The notes below the pieces were generated by a model. It was not told the DNA's origin, made no database searches, and worked only from the letters and a program-made list of their open reading frames with translations. A DNA stretch of 64,000 nucleotides from Candidatus Krumholzibacteriota bacterium (GTDB taxonomy: Bacteria > Krumholzibacteriota > Krumholzibacteriia > Krumholzibacteriales > WJIX01): contig JAXHNR010000002.1 of assembly GCA_034520215.1 (NCBI GenBank), positions 656,642 to 720,641 on the forward strand. Direction: 5' to 3'. A program made the translations under genes and the position numbers. Of this stretch, positions 12,801 to 19,436 are shown piece after piece. Position 1 is the stretch's first letter, and each line of letters opens with the position of its first letter.

Positions 12801-13101
12801 TAACCTTAAATATGATTTCAGCGGCAAGGAGGGATTCGGCTTTCCACTTCCGTTTATCGGAGGCAAGAAGATAAAATTCAAAAGTAAATTGACTTCGAAT
12901 CTCAACATATCATATTCTGAGAAGGAAAGTTATAACAATCCCAAAATGTCCACGTTGAAGGTGGCGCCTATGTTTACCTATGGATTCAGCCAGGCTGTAA
13001 CTGGGAATTTATCGATGAATTATTCCCGTTCATCGGGCGGAATTTACGGTTATATTCATCAGCAGGTTGGTGTTCATGCGACAGCTAACATTGAATTCTA
13101 A
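6841..13101 (+). CDS. sprA: SprA-like giant outer-membrane protein (type IX secretion translocon family)
   Basis: SprA (Sov) is the very large beta-barrel translocon of the type IX secretion system. This 2086-residue protein starts at a TTG preceded by GAGAG, has a signal peptide ending near TAQS, and carries SprA-like segments: the early CSNCPRTEG, the MGDTDMTLRGAQMIRYSG / GLFGVKVKG region near residues 295-325, and GNAYIDNMEGIEDSNR near residues 838-853, equivalent to the conserved YIDDFEG of SprA. Alternating beta strands continue to an aromatic last strand ending in F. A highly charged stretch at about residues 1697-1800 is unusual for a barrel. The window holds likely clients at 58-63 kb. 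Family assignment is good; function as a working translocon is inference. Confidence 0.87.
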   Translation: MIVIDKFKIHYRTKNRFVPAWILTVSFILLFICPYELTAQSLEVDLLEMREKTEVYLHEIEKGELPLDYMKLGLSRRRSFIKEAEEPTKLIREYDEGTGLFFEFSVPNDYSFISRERRKRGFIYYSQRDMKIPGIDINIYSLKERAEYLGDRAFREVWKENILYNLGIDREESHKSGMLDIDIPIDLPKQIEWFIGEGEETNLSISGREEITIGGDSRWCSNCPRTEGMPEPQKFPDLDMQQKLSVNLHGTIGEKIRVAINHSSQGDGMQSVNQVRVHYQGFEDDIIKLIEMGDTDMTLRGAQMIRYSGSAKGLFGVKVKGQVGPVDLTLIASKEKGETASGTFSSGGGQSSENVIADYGFIKRQFFYLENPGSDFSNTGRVYPKIDAEDSLEVFIELNPAVEWTGDEPRCYLEAYPDSGNDGIDTTVTAWGSWYRVLTEGEDYQLIQDYYNEDEGIKYMGIYLNRPLPNDKALAVRYINNEGDTIGDYGAGFENYGGDRPPDDHLTFKAELICPQKADFSPAQSDFPSTWNMMMRNIYSLNMSNISKGSLKVTIESVEKIQGSRDIHEETQISYLRIFGLDQYDVTGQKNPDGRVDDRQGVIDYRNGFLMFPWDEPFKTPEAVLRSYLSDSVAAVVDTSLTRNTSIYDDLITPNEPPPHYYDIVIEGSSGQKTIRLNAFNIIEGSEVVRIGGVKFSKGTDYEIDYMSGIVTLKGEALNTLQSDPGAKINIDYQKEPLVGGGKSSLIGIGANYDISPDARLNAAFLYNSSGASRYKPNLGEEPSRNMAADINGSFVFRPSWMTSLVNLLPRVDTDKESQLNVGGEVALSIPNPNTKGNAYIDNMEGIEDSNRLTLVRNVWKPASPPLHPENPNDTLAPVPQDVEFYWYNPATTDEQEHLVTSKKDLNPQIDDRENTRVTSLFLKTINTDGSPENQWSGIMSGFMGGLDLSNAQYLEIWVNDFTEDEALRGGTVHIDFGEIDEDYYLPYENLLNDENPYNWTAMENDFGFTGDNQNRIYPTAFDESHYNEEKGVYEWINSRVKNSFHDSEDMNGNNRLDTKNNYYSLKFNLADSAMIDVKRDFNGIEGSKSWRMYRIDLSKAELFGMKPRLDAIEQMRIWVENVDSVQTGGDQHTLELAGLKFVGNKWRYDNIRDLKGSILPVGSAPGMRVKAGTMNNKDNPSLYQSPYDVEEEDGIDIREQSLTFEVENFADSTSFQFSKRFYGDGKNFGQYKGIEFYYHLDSKIVSDPADSVEFFLQIAYDSLNYYEIGVPIDYLTPVGWNHVFVNLSDLTNLKIGASGNFVEGLIEDSRSTGKKYWGRLKGKPSLFKVRRFYVGLRNRTDEVITETRFMLNDITLTDVRKDIDFAARTTFSANLGGGIFSLNGNWERSGPEFRSLQQKRGSGVSRTSLSLSGNSKLEHFIPTGGFNIPVSLRYNSRVSKPKYMTQSDVEITDDSVRDSLVSASKSYGFNLKLSRNGSSNFIMKHFFDNLNLGYNYSKKSSYTPISSDTSWSMSGTMNYSLQFGKDRTVDLFGLKWRYWLTNISINSRASRVTRNSYSESGRRPSTYDCDWSNDLSMSYDPFESVKIGYQRSESRDMGVDHDFHGVPIGMLRNFNQSMSIDFRPRNKIPILSEFSPSFQYKTGYSENLSGVRRAGDPPGTRNVTSNRSININLDFDVGSYANDFKGYIEHFGEKEEKKKIVESEEKDEEKSKVDFIILIEEKYLRRNLTEEERRFLFEFDTFPVETDSETDYLKLLPITRRNSSGGVERKDESVSEPGKSEEEEGENKDKLIIVKKFLGLIGRVSPVNARLDLTKRTSYQHLYERAAVGYQLGITDYSGALGSDGEEEKVPVSLTNRLSLNMDTKVEVTSDVNLDIGYRLTGDFKETNGRERETTDLLWPKIGVSWTGLEKWGIIEKFIESSMLNVNFTRRFSVSETYEKTSYKVSPNWTLMWKNSLYSTISMSYSQENRNVKNQEMWDRTWAASINLKYDFSGKEGFGFPLPFIGGKKIKFKSKLTSNLNISYSEKESYNNPKMSTLKVAPMFTYGFSQAVTGNLSMNYSRSSGGIYGYIHQQVGVHATANIEF

Positions 13102-14002
13102 ATTTTATATTTTCCTGCCGGTATTGCTTTTTGTATCTATCGCTGTCTTTGGGTATGGATGTTCCTCATCAGAGTTACCGGAATTCAACAAAGACAAGGC
13201 ATTTGAATTCCTTTTGGATCAATGTGAAATTGGCCCGCGGGCGCCGGGGACGAAGGAGCATAAGATACTGCAGAGGTATCTTGTCTCTAAGTTGGAGAAA
13301 TTCGGCGGCAATGTTTCAGTGCAGCCCTTTGACGGAGTCTTAACTTCAGGCGATACATTGAAGCTGGTAAATATAATAGGCAATTTCAATACCGGCAGCA
13401 GAAAAAGAATCTTGCTGGGGGCGCATTATGATACCAGGCCCTTCGCGGACCGTGATCCCGACCCCTCAAATCGCGACAAACCGATTATCGGAGCTAATGA
13501 CGGAGCCAGCGGCGTTGCCGTGCTGCTTGAAATAGCGAGGCAGCTTGGAAAGTCAAATCCTCCAATCGGAGTAGATATCGTTTTTTTTGACGGAGAGGAT
13601 TACGGAAGGGAAGGTGTTTCTGAAGACTATATACTTGGATCTTCTTATTTTGCTTCTCATATGAAGGGATATCGTCCTTATTCTGTAATAATAGTTGATA
13701 TGATTGGCGAGAAAGATGTTGAAATCAGAAAAGAGGGTTTTTCAAGAGACTTTTCAGCGCGGCTTCTCGAAGAAATATATTCAATTGCCCGTAGATTGGA
13801 TATTTCACAGTTCAGGGATGAAAATGGGGTTTCAATTCTTGATGATCACCTGCCTTTTATAAAAAAGGGAATACCGGCGGTTGATCTTATAGATTTTGAT
13901 TATCCATATTGGCATACCCTAGAGGATACCCCCGATAAATGCTCAAAGGAGAGCCTGGGTGCCGTCGGCACTGTTCTTCTGGAATATATCTGGCAGCAGT
14001 GA
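13076..14002 (+). CDS. M28-family metallohydrolase, glutaminyl-peptide cyclotransferase-like, probable lipoprotein
   Basis: About 308 residues. The start at ATG 13076 overlaps the end of the sprA-like gene by 26 bases; a TTG at 13067 is an alternative. A hydrophobic leader ends in GYGC-SSS, suggesting a lipoprotein, though the lipobox is not canonical. The M28 zinc motifs are in order: GAHYDTRP near residue 116, GANDGASGV near 140, FFDGEDYG near 172 and WHTLEDTPD near 279. The ANDGASG and HTLEDTPDK forms are typical of glutaminyl cyclases, which turn N-terminal glutamine into pyroglutamate. The overlap implies translational coupling to the sprA-like gene. Secreted proteins of T9SS bacteria often begin with pyroglutamate after signal cleavage, so a role in processing clients is an attractive inference. 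Confidence 0.82.
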   Translation: MRQLTLNSKFYIFLPVLLFVSIAVFGYGCSSSELPEFNKDKAFEFLLDQCEIGPRAPGTKEHKILQRYLVSKLEKFGGNVSVQPFDGVLTSGDTLKLVNIIGNFNTGSRKRILLGAHYDTRPFADRDPDPSNRDKPIIGANDGASGVAVLLEIARQLGKSNPPIGVDIVFFDGEDYGREGVSEDYILGSSYFASHMKGYRPYSVIIVDMIGEKDVEIRKEGFSRDFSARLLEEIYSIARRLDISQFRDENGVSILDDHLPFIKKGIPAVDLIDFDYPYWHTLEDTPDKCSKESLGAVGTVLLEYIWQQ

Positions 14003-14075
14003 ATCCACTAAATTTTGGATTGAGAATTAGTTACAGGGAAAAACAACTGGAATAAGTCCATCAACGTTATTTAAG

Positions 14076-14286
14076 GCGGCTGATTGATATTTTTCAAAAC
14101 CCTCGCCGAGTGGCGAGCGGGCAAGGATTTCTGACCCGAAGGGGCAGAAAGAGCGAGCCCGAGGCGCAGAGCGTACAATTTCCTCGGCCGGCGAGAAATT
14201 GACCACGATTTTGAAAATATCAATCAGGCGCATACTATTACAAATCATCAACTAGCTTATAGGTTATAAAAATTGGTGAAACTCCA
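14076..14286 (+). repeat. Structured intergenic repeat, copy B
   Basis: Same family as 3696-3937. The left arm at 14076-14099 pairs with the right arm at 14209-14231. The first inner hairpin is CTCGCC-GAGT-GGCGAG (14102-14117), the second is the invariant TTTCTG-A-CCC / GGG-CAGAAA stem, and the third is CAATTTC...GAAATTG with an inner TCG/CGA. The third stem differs in sequence from copy A but remains fully paired. The tail ends in AATTGG-TGAAACT-CCAATT, itself an inverted repeat. It lacks the 35-base left extension shared by copies A and C. Confidence 0.85.
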
Positions 14287-14343
14287 ATTAAAATTATCCT
14301 TGATTTTTGACTGTAATTAAGGTAGTTATTAATAGTAGGTAGA

Positions 14344-14370
14344 TAGGGCGGAAGCGCCCTATTTTGCTTT
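14344..14370 (+). terminator. Terminator-like hairpin in the rimP operon leader
   Basis: A perfect 7-bp stem TAGGGCG-GAAG-CGCCCTA is followed directly by TTTTGCTTT, the shape of an intrinsic terminator. It lies 27 bases before the rimP ATG. It could end transcription that reads through from upstream, or act as an attenuator of the operon; NusA, encoded second in this operon, modulates hairpin-dependent termination in other bacteria. The structure is seen; the regulatory role is inferred. Confidence 0.6.
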
Positions 14371-14396
14371 ATTTGAGGGTATTGGTAAATATTAAT

Positions 14397-14900
14397 ATGA
14401 CAGTTGAAAAGAATATAGATGAAATCCTTACGGAAGAGCTCGGTAATCTGGGATATGAATTGATAAAAGCAAATTCTTTCCAGAGGGGTAAACGCCGGAT
14501 ATTACGTATTTTTATAGCTCATCCGGACAGGAGTATTACTATAGATGACTGCGTTGGTGTTTCAAAATCACTCTCTCTTGTCCTTGATGAGCTGGACGGC
14601 ATATCAGGTCCTTATAATCTTGAGGTATCTTCTCCCGGGGTTAAAAGGCCCCTTGTGAAACCTGAACATTTCGAACAGTTCAGAGGGAAAAAAGCCAGAG
14701 TTCAGTTTATTAATGAAAAGGGGAATAAGCAGTCGCTTACGGGGGAGATATCCGGAACAGATGGAAGCTCGGTTGTCTTAAGATTAAAAGAAGATACTGT
14801 CAGGATTGAATTAAAAAGGATAACCCGGGCTAATCTTGATACTGAGCCCGTTGGTATCGGTAAGGGTAAAAAAGGAAAGAAGAAAAAGAGACGGAAGTGA
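14397..14900 (+). CDS. rimP: Ribosome maturation factor RimP
   Basis: RimP assists late assembly of the 30S subunit and usually heads the nusA-infB operon, as here. The protein is about 167 residues from the ATG at 14397; an upstream in-frame start at 14364 would run into leader sequence and is less likely, although no strong ribosome site favours either. Family marks are DDCVGVSKSLSLVLDE in the N-terminal alpha/beta domain, then NLEVSSPGVKRPL (the conserved EVSSPGxxRPL), a C-terminal SH3-like barrel, and a lysine-rich tail. It is followed by nusA after 72 bases. Confidence 0.95.
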   Translation: MTVEKNIDEILTEELGNLGYELIKANSFQRGKRRILRIFIAHPDRSITIDDCVGVSKSLSLVLDELDGISGPYNLEVSSPGVKRPLVKPEHFEQFRGKKARVQFINEKGNKQSLTGEISGTDGSSVVLRLKEDTVRIELKRITRANLDTEPVGIGKGKKGKKKKRRK

Positions 14901-14972
14901 AAAAATTTTGACAGATTCCATTAGCTGGAATACAATGAAACCAGGAATGATGAATTTAAGAAAAGAGGTATT

Positions 14973-16550
14973 ATGAAATCGGAATTCTTCAACGCCTTTT
15001 CGCAGATGGTACGCGTAAAGAGGATTGACAAAAATGCTCTTATTGAAACTGTCAAAGCCAGTCTTGTTTCCGCGGCAAAACGGAAGTTTGGACCTGACGC
15101 GGACGTGAGAGTTCATATCGACGAAGCCAAGGGCGCTCTTGAAATTAATCGTATATACAAAGTTGTAGAGGAAGTTGAATCAACTGATACAGAGATAACG
15201 CTGGATGAAGCTTTGCAGCTGGATGAAAACGCTGAAATTGGCGGAGAGGTTTCCGAAGAGATGTCTCTCGAGCAATTTGGAAGGAATGCCATACAAACCG
15301 CTAAACAGGTTCTTATGCAGCGTGTCCGGGAATCAGAGAGAGAAAGGATCTACGAGGATTATAAAGACAGAGTGGGTAATATTGTTTCAGGTACGGTCAG
15401 GCAGGTAGACAGAGGCAACATCCTTGTTAACCTCGGAAGAGCTGAAGCGTATCTTCCTTACGGAGAACAGATAAGGAAAGAAAGGTATAATCAGGGTGAT
15501 ACGATCAGAGCCTGTATCGTTGACGTTGATAAAGATATCAAAGGCCCCCTTATTACGATCTCGAGAACCAGCAGTCAATTCCTCAGAAAGTTATTCGAAC
15601 AGGAAGTTCCTGAAATTTTTGACGGAGATGTTGAAATAAAGAGTATCGCGAGAGAACCGGGAGGGAGATCAAAGATCGCCGTTCGTTCTCGGAGTGATAA
15701 AGTAGACGCGGTAGGGTCATGTGTTGGAATGAAGGGATCGAGGGTTCAGGCTGTCGTAAATGAATTACACGGCGAAAAGATAGATATAGTGAACTGGAGT
15801 GATATCTCTTCCGAATTCGTCTCTCGCGCGCTCGCGCCGGCTAAAGTCAGCGGTTTGCGGTTCAATGAAGCGGGAAAAACCGTTGTGGTTATTGTTGAGG
15901 AAGATCAGCTGTCGCTTGCTATAGGCAGGCAGGGTCAGAATGTAAGGCTGGCTTCGAAACTTACAGGATGGGAAATAGATTTGGCCACGGTTAAGGACAC
16001 CGAAAGAAGAAGCAAGTTTGAACAGAAACTCTTGATGGATATATCGGAAATGTACGGAGTCACTAAAACGCTGTCCAGGAAACTCAAGGATTTTGGGGTA
16101 TTAACTGTACAGAAGCTTCACAAGACACCGGTAGAGGAACTCAAAGAGATAAAAGGAATAGGAGAAAAGACTGCCGATAACCTCAAGGCGAGAGCCGAGG
16201 AGACTATGGAAGAGCTGGATAAAGCGCTTGAGGAACTTATCGAGAAGGAAAAAGAAAAAGATGAGGGCATGGAGGAGAAGCTGTTTGGTGAAAAGGTGTT
16301 CGAATCCTCTGAAGATAAGGAAAGTGAAGTAATGCCTACCGAGGATGAGTTGTTCGGCAAATCCCGAGAGAAAGAGAAGGATGAAGTTGAACAGGAAGAG
16401 GAGAATGCCGATACTCCCGGGACAGATGAAGGTGAAATCACTGAAGAAAACGATAATGAAACAGATCAGGCAGATAGTGAATCTGAAGGAGATTCTGAAA
16501 GCCCACTTTTTGAAGAGGCGGAAGATGATACCGAAAAAAAACTAGAGTAA
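14973..16550 (+). CDS. nusA: Transcription termination/antitermination factor NusA
   Basis: NusA binds RNA polymerase and nascent RNA and controls pausing, termination and antitermination. The 525-residue protein has the N-terminal polymerase-binding domain (1-125), an S1 domain (about 130-200, GNIVSGTVRQVDRGNILVNL), KH domains (SCVGMKGSRVQAV near 255 and SLAIGRQGQNVRLASKLTGW near 320), and a helix-hairpin-helix segment EIKGIGEKTADNL near 390-405. The last 100 residues are an acidic, low-complexity tail rich in E and D that takes the place of the long acidic repeat region of proteobacterial NusA. AGAGGTATT precedes the ATG. Second gene of the operon. Confidence 0.96.
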   Translation: MKSEFFNAFSQMVRVKRIDKNALIETVKASLVSAAKRKFGPDADVRVHIDEAKGALEINRIYKVVEEVESTDTEITLDEALQLDENAEIGGEVSEEMSLEQFGRNAIQTAKQVLMQRVRESERERIYEDYKDRVGNIVSGTVRQVDRGNILVNLGRAEAYLPYGEQIRKERYNQGDTIRACIVDVDKDIKGPLITISRTSSQFLRKLFEQEVPEIFDGDVEIKSIAREPGGRSKIAVRSRSDKVDAVGSCVGMKGSRVQAVVNELHGEKIDIVNWSDISSEFVSRALAPAKVSGLRFNEAGKTVVVIVEEDQLSLAIGRQGQNVRLASKLTGWEIDLATVKDTERRSKFEQKLLMDISEMYGVTKTLSRKLKDFGVLTVQKLHKTPVEELKEIKGIGEKTADNLKARAEETMEELDKALEELIEKEKEKDEGMEEKLFGEKVFESSEDKESEVMPTEDELFGKSREKEKDEVEQEEENADTPGTDEGEITEENDNETDQADSESEGDSESPLFEEAEDDTEKKLE

Positions 16551-16573
16551 TATCTGGAGGGAGTTGAGGTCTA

Positions 16574-18742
16574 TTGACGAAGATTCGAGTTTATGAGATT
16601 GCAAAAAAGTATGGTATATCCAGTCAGGCTTTGATCAAAATTCTTGTCAAAGAGGGTATCGTTGTAAAGAGCCACATGAGCACGGTGGAGAAGCGCGCCG
16701 AATCTATGATAAAGAAGCATTTGAAGCAGATTAAGGACGACACTAAAGAGAATGTTAAAAACAAGAATAAATCTAAGATTAAGGAGACTCAGGAAAAAAG
16801 TAAGAATAAGAAGCAGATCAAAAAACCCGGCAAGAAAAGGAAACCTCAGAAGTCAAAAAAAGGCAAGAAGGAAGCGGATCAGAAAGCCGTTAAAGAGAGT
16901 GTCAGAAAAACTCTGGCTAAAATGGAAGTCACCAGAAAATCCAAGAGAAGCAAAAGAAAGAAAAAATCAGAAGAGGTTGTGGAAGAGGATAATGTCATTA
17001 AACTCCCGGAGTATTCCACACTTTCAGAAGTAGCGCGTCAGCTTGATGTAGACCCCACGGAAATTATTAAGAAATGTATGGGGCTGGGGGTGATGGTTAC
17101 TATCAATCAGCGTCTTGACTCCGATACAATGTCATTGATCGCCGATGAGTACGATTACGAAATAAAATTCGAAGAAGTAGAACCCCGTGAGTTGATTAAG
17201 AAAGAGGTCAAACAGATAGATCCTGAACGCATGGTATCGAGAGCTCCTGTTGTAACTATCATGGGACATGTAGATCACGGAAAAACCTCCCTGCTGGACA
17301 ATATCTGCCAGAGAAATGTAATCGCCGGAGAGAAGGGCGGAATAACTCAGCATATCGGCGCTTATGAAGTCGAAGTAAATAATAAAAAGATATCCTTCAT
17401 AGACACACCTGGGCACGAAGCATTTACGGCTATGAGAGCGAGGGGAGCTCAAGTAACTGATATAGTAATTCTTGTGGTAGCTGCCGACGACGGCGTGATG
17501 TCTCAAACAGTCGAAGCGCTAAACCACGCGAGAGCTGCCGATGTGCCTATCGTTATAGCTATAAATAAGATAGATCTTCCAAATGCCTCCGTGGAAAAGG
17601 TTAAGCGTGAGCTGCTAGAACATGAGATCGTCTCCGAAGAATACGGGGGGGATGTAATGGTGGCTGAAGTATCGGCTGTATCGGGTGAAGGGGTTGAGCA
17701 TCTCCTTGAAATGGTCCTTTTTCAGGCGGAGATGATGGAAATAAAAGCCGATCCATTAGCTATGGTTCATGGGACCGTTATTGAAGCGAGAAAAGAGGAA
17801 GGGCGCGGTATTATATGCACGGTTCTGGTTCAGCAGGGTACGCTCAGAGTATCGGATAATTTCCTCGTGGGGGATTACGCGGGAAGAGTTAAGGCTATGC
17901 TGGATGAACGGGGCAATAAAATAGAAGAGGCTCCCCCCTCTACTCCCGTTATTGTTATGGGAAGCAACGGTATTCCTCAAGCCGGAGATTTCCTTATTCA
18001 GGTGGAAGAGGAGAGAACAGCAAGGGATATCGCGAGCAAGAGACAGCAGTTAAGAAGGGAAAGGGAAAGAAGAATTGAAAGCAAAATAACTCTCGAAGAC
18101 CTCTATGATCAGATAAAAGCAGGAGAAGTAAAAGAACTGCCCCTTATAATTAAAGCTGATACTGACGGTTCCGTGGGAGCGCTCGCGGATAGTTTGGAAG
18201 GTCTTGACACAAAAGAGGTTAAGATTAAAATTATTCATAGTGGTGTGGGGATGATAAATGAAGGCGATATTCTGCTTGCTTCAGCTTCCAACGCTGTAGT
18301 TATTGGTTTCCATGTCGGTATAACCCCCCCAGCCACACAAATTGTAAAAACGGAAAATGTTGATGTCCGTTTTTATGAAGTTATATATAAAACAATCGAG
18401 GATATTAAAGCCGCTATGTCAGGTCTTCTGGAACCTGAAATCATCGAAAAAGATATTGGGGCGGCTGAAGTCCGACAGGTTTTTGGTGTGTCAAAAGTGG
18501 GGGTGGTTGCCGGGTCATTCGTAAAATCCGGCAAGGTGGTCAGAGATTCATTTGTTAGAGTCGAAAGGGAGGGAGAGGTTATTTTTGAAGGTGTGGTTTC
18601 TTCCCTGAAGAGATTCAAGGATGATGTCAAGGAAGTAAACAGCGGATTCGAGTGCGGTATAGGAATACAGGACTATAATGACGTAGAAGAAGGGGATATC
18701 CTGCGTATTTTTATTAAGGAGGAAAGAAGCAGGTCTATTTGA
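16574..18742 (+). CDS. infB: Translation initiation factor IF-2
   Basis: IF-2 is the GTPase that brings initiator fMet-tRNA to the 30S subunit and promotes subunit joining. It starts at a TTG with GTTGAGGTCTA upstream. Its 722 residues comprise a first IF2_N helix domain (1-45), a very lysine-rich linker (50-140), a second IF2_N domain (145-200), the G domain from about residue 225 (GHVDHGKTS, DTPGHEAF, NKIDL), and domains II-IV to the end, which bind the 50S subunit and initiator tRNA. The linker is short compared with many FCB homologues. Position after nusA is the standard arrangement. Confidence 0.96.
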   Translation: MTKIRVYEIAKKYGISSQALIKILVKEGIVVKSHMSTVEKRAESMIKKHLKQIKDDTKENVKNKNKSKIKETQEKSKNKKQIKKPGKKRKPQKSKKGKKEADQKAVKESVRKTLAKMEVTRKSKRSKRKKKSEEVVEEDNVIKLPEYSTLSEVARQLDVDPTEIIKKCMGLGVMVTINQRLDSDTMSLIADEYDYEIKFEEVEPRELIKKEVKQIDPERMVSRAPVVTIMGHVDHGKTSLLDNICQRNVIAGEKGGITQHIGAYEVEVNNKKISFIDTPGHEAFTAMRARGAQVTDIVILVVAADDGVMSQTVEALNHARAADVPIVIAINKIDLPNASVEKVKRELLEHEIVSEEYGGDVMVAEVSAVSGEGVEHLLEMVLFQAEMMEIKADPLAMVHGTVIEARKEEGRGIICTVLVQQGTLRVSDNFLVGDYAGRVKAMLDERGNKIEEAPPSTPVIVMGSNGIPQAGDFLIQVEEERTARDIASKRQQLRRERERRIESKITLEDLYDQIKAGEVKELPLIIKADTDGSVGALADSLEGLDTKEVKIKIIHSGVGMINEGDILLASASNAVVIGFHVGITPPATQIVKTENVDVRFYEVIYKTIEDIKAAMSGLLEPEIIEKDIGAAEVRQVFGVSKVGVVAGSFVKSGKVVRDSFVRVEREGEVIFEGVVSSLKRFKDDVKEVNSGFECGIGIQDYNDVEEGDILRIFIKEERSRSI

Positions 18743-18763
18743 GGGTGCTGAAAAACCATTCAT

Positions 18764-19045
18764 ATGATGATTGCCAGCTTAGTATTAGAACTTTATTTAC
18801 CCGGCTGTTCTTCTCTGAAAGAAAAAAGGATTATTCTTAACAGCGTCAAGGATAGACTGCGAAACAGGTTCAACGCCGCCTTTTGCGAAACGGGTTTTCA
18901 GGATAAATGGCAGCGCAGCGAGTTCTGCGTCGTGACAGTCGCTAACACTTCAAAGAGGCTGGATAAGATTCTTCAATCTGTCATATCCTTTCTTGACAGT
19001 GATCCAAGAGTCGTTTGCGCTAACATAGAAAGAACTTATTTATAG
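18764..19045 (+). CDS. DUF503 (YlxP-like) protein
   Basis: A 93-residue protein of the DUF503 family, known as YlxP in Firmicutes, where it commonly sits between infB and rbfA as here. It has the typical beginning LVLELYLPGCSSLKEKR (family form: hSLKEKR) and a short alpha/beta fold. It probably takes part in ribosome or tRNA-related processes, inferred only from its constant operon position. Two consecutive ATG codons could start it; the ribosome site is weak, so coupling to infB translation 21 bases upstream is likely. Confidence 0.85.
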   Translation: MMIASLVLELYLPGCSSLKEKRIILNSVKDRLRNRFNAAFCETGFQDKWQRSEFCVVTVANTSKRLDKILQSVISFLDSDPRVVCANIERTYL

Positions 19046-19058
19046 AGGGAAAAACGAT

Positions 19059-19436
19059 ATGAGTAATAAGTATAAAGCCAGAAAAAAGGAGGCGATTCGT
19101 GAGTTTGTCGCGGAATTGATTATGAAAAAAGTCAAGGATCCGCGTGTCGCCAATGTTACGGTACAAAAGATCGACGCAGCAGATGACTTTTCGGTTGCTA
19201 AAATCTATTACAATATTATAGGAAGAAAAGATGATATCGAGACAGTTCAGGAAGGACTGAGAAGCTGCAAGGGTTTTATAAGAAGTAAGATAAGAAAACA
19301 CATCCGTATGAAAGTGATCCCCGAGTTGATATTTAAATATGACGAATCACTCGACAAGGCAATGAGGATAGAGAAAATAATCAATAAAATTCATGATGAG
19401 CAGGAGGATCGGGATCTGGAGGATGAGGTTGATTAG
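19059..19436 (+). CDS. rbfA: Ribosome-binding factor A
   Basis: RbfA binds the 30S subunit and helps mature the 5' end of 16S rRNA, notably in cold. The 125-residue protein shows the KH-like fold signature: basic start, then VAELIMKKVKDPRVANVTVQ (family: DPR) and IYYNIIG, GFIRSKIRKHIRMKVIPEL and FKYDESLD, which closely match the conserved RbfA core. GAGGG lies upstream of the ATG. Its end overlaps the start of the following DHH gene. Confidence 0.94.
   Translation: MSNKYKARKKEAIREFVAELIMKKVKDPRVANVTVQKIDAADDFSVAKIYYNIIGRKDDIETVQEGLRSCKGFIRSKIRKHIRMKVIPELIFKYDESLDKAMRIEKIINKIHDEQEDRDLEDEVD

Larger units (their letters stand above)
14003..14396. other. Intergenic region holding repeat copy B and the rimP leader
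   Basis: Between the M28 gene and rimP. It holds about 70 bases without features, then repeat copy B (14076-14286), then about 55 AT-rich bases and a strong hairpin at 14344-14361 followed by a T-rich run. The promoter of the rimP operon should lie here, either between repeat and hairpin or overlapping the repeat tail, but I cannot place it with confidence. Confidence 0.55.
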
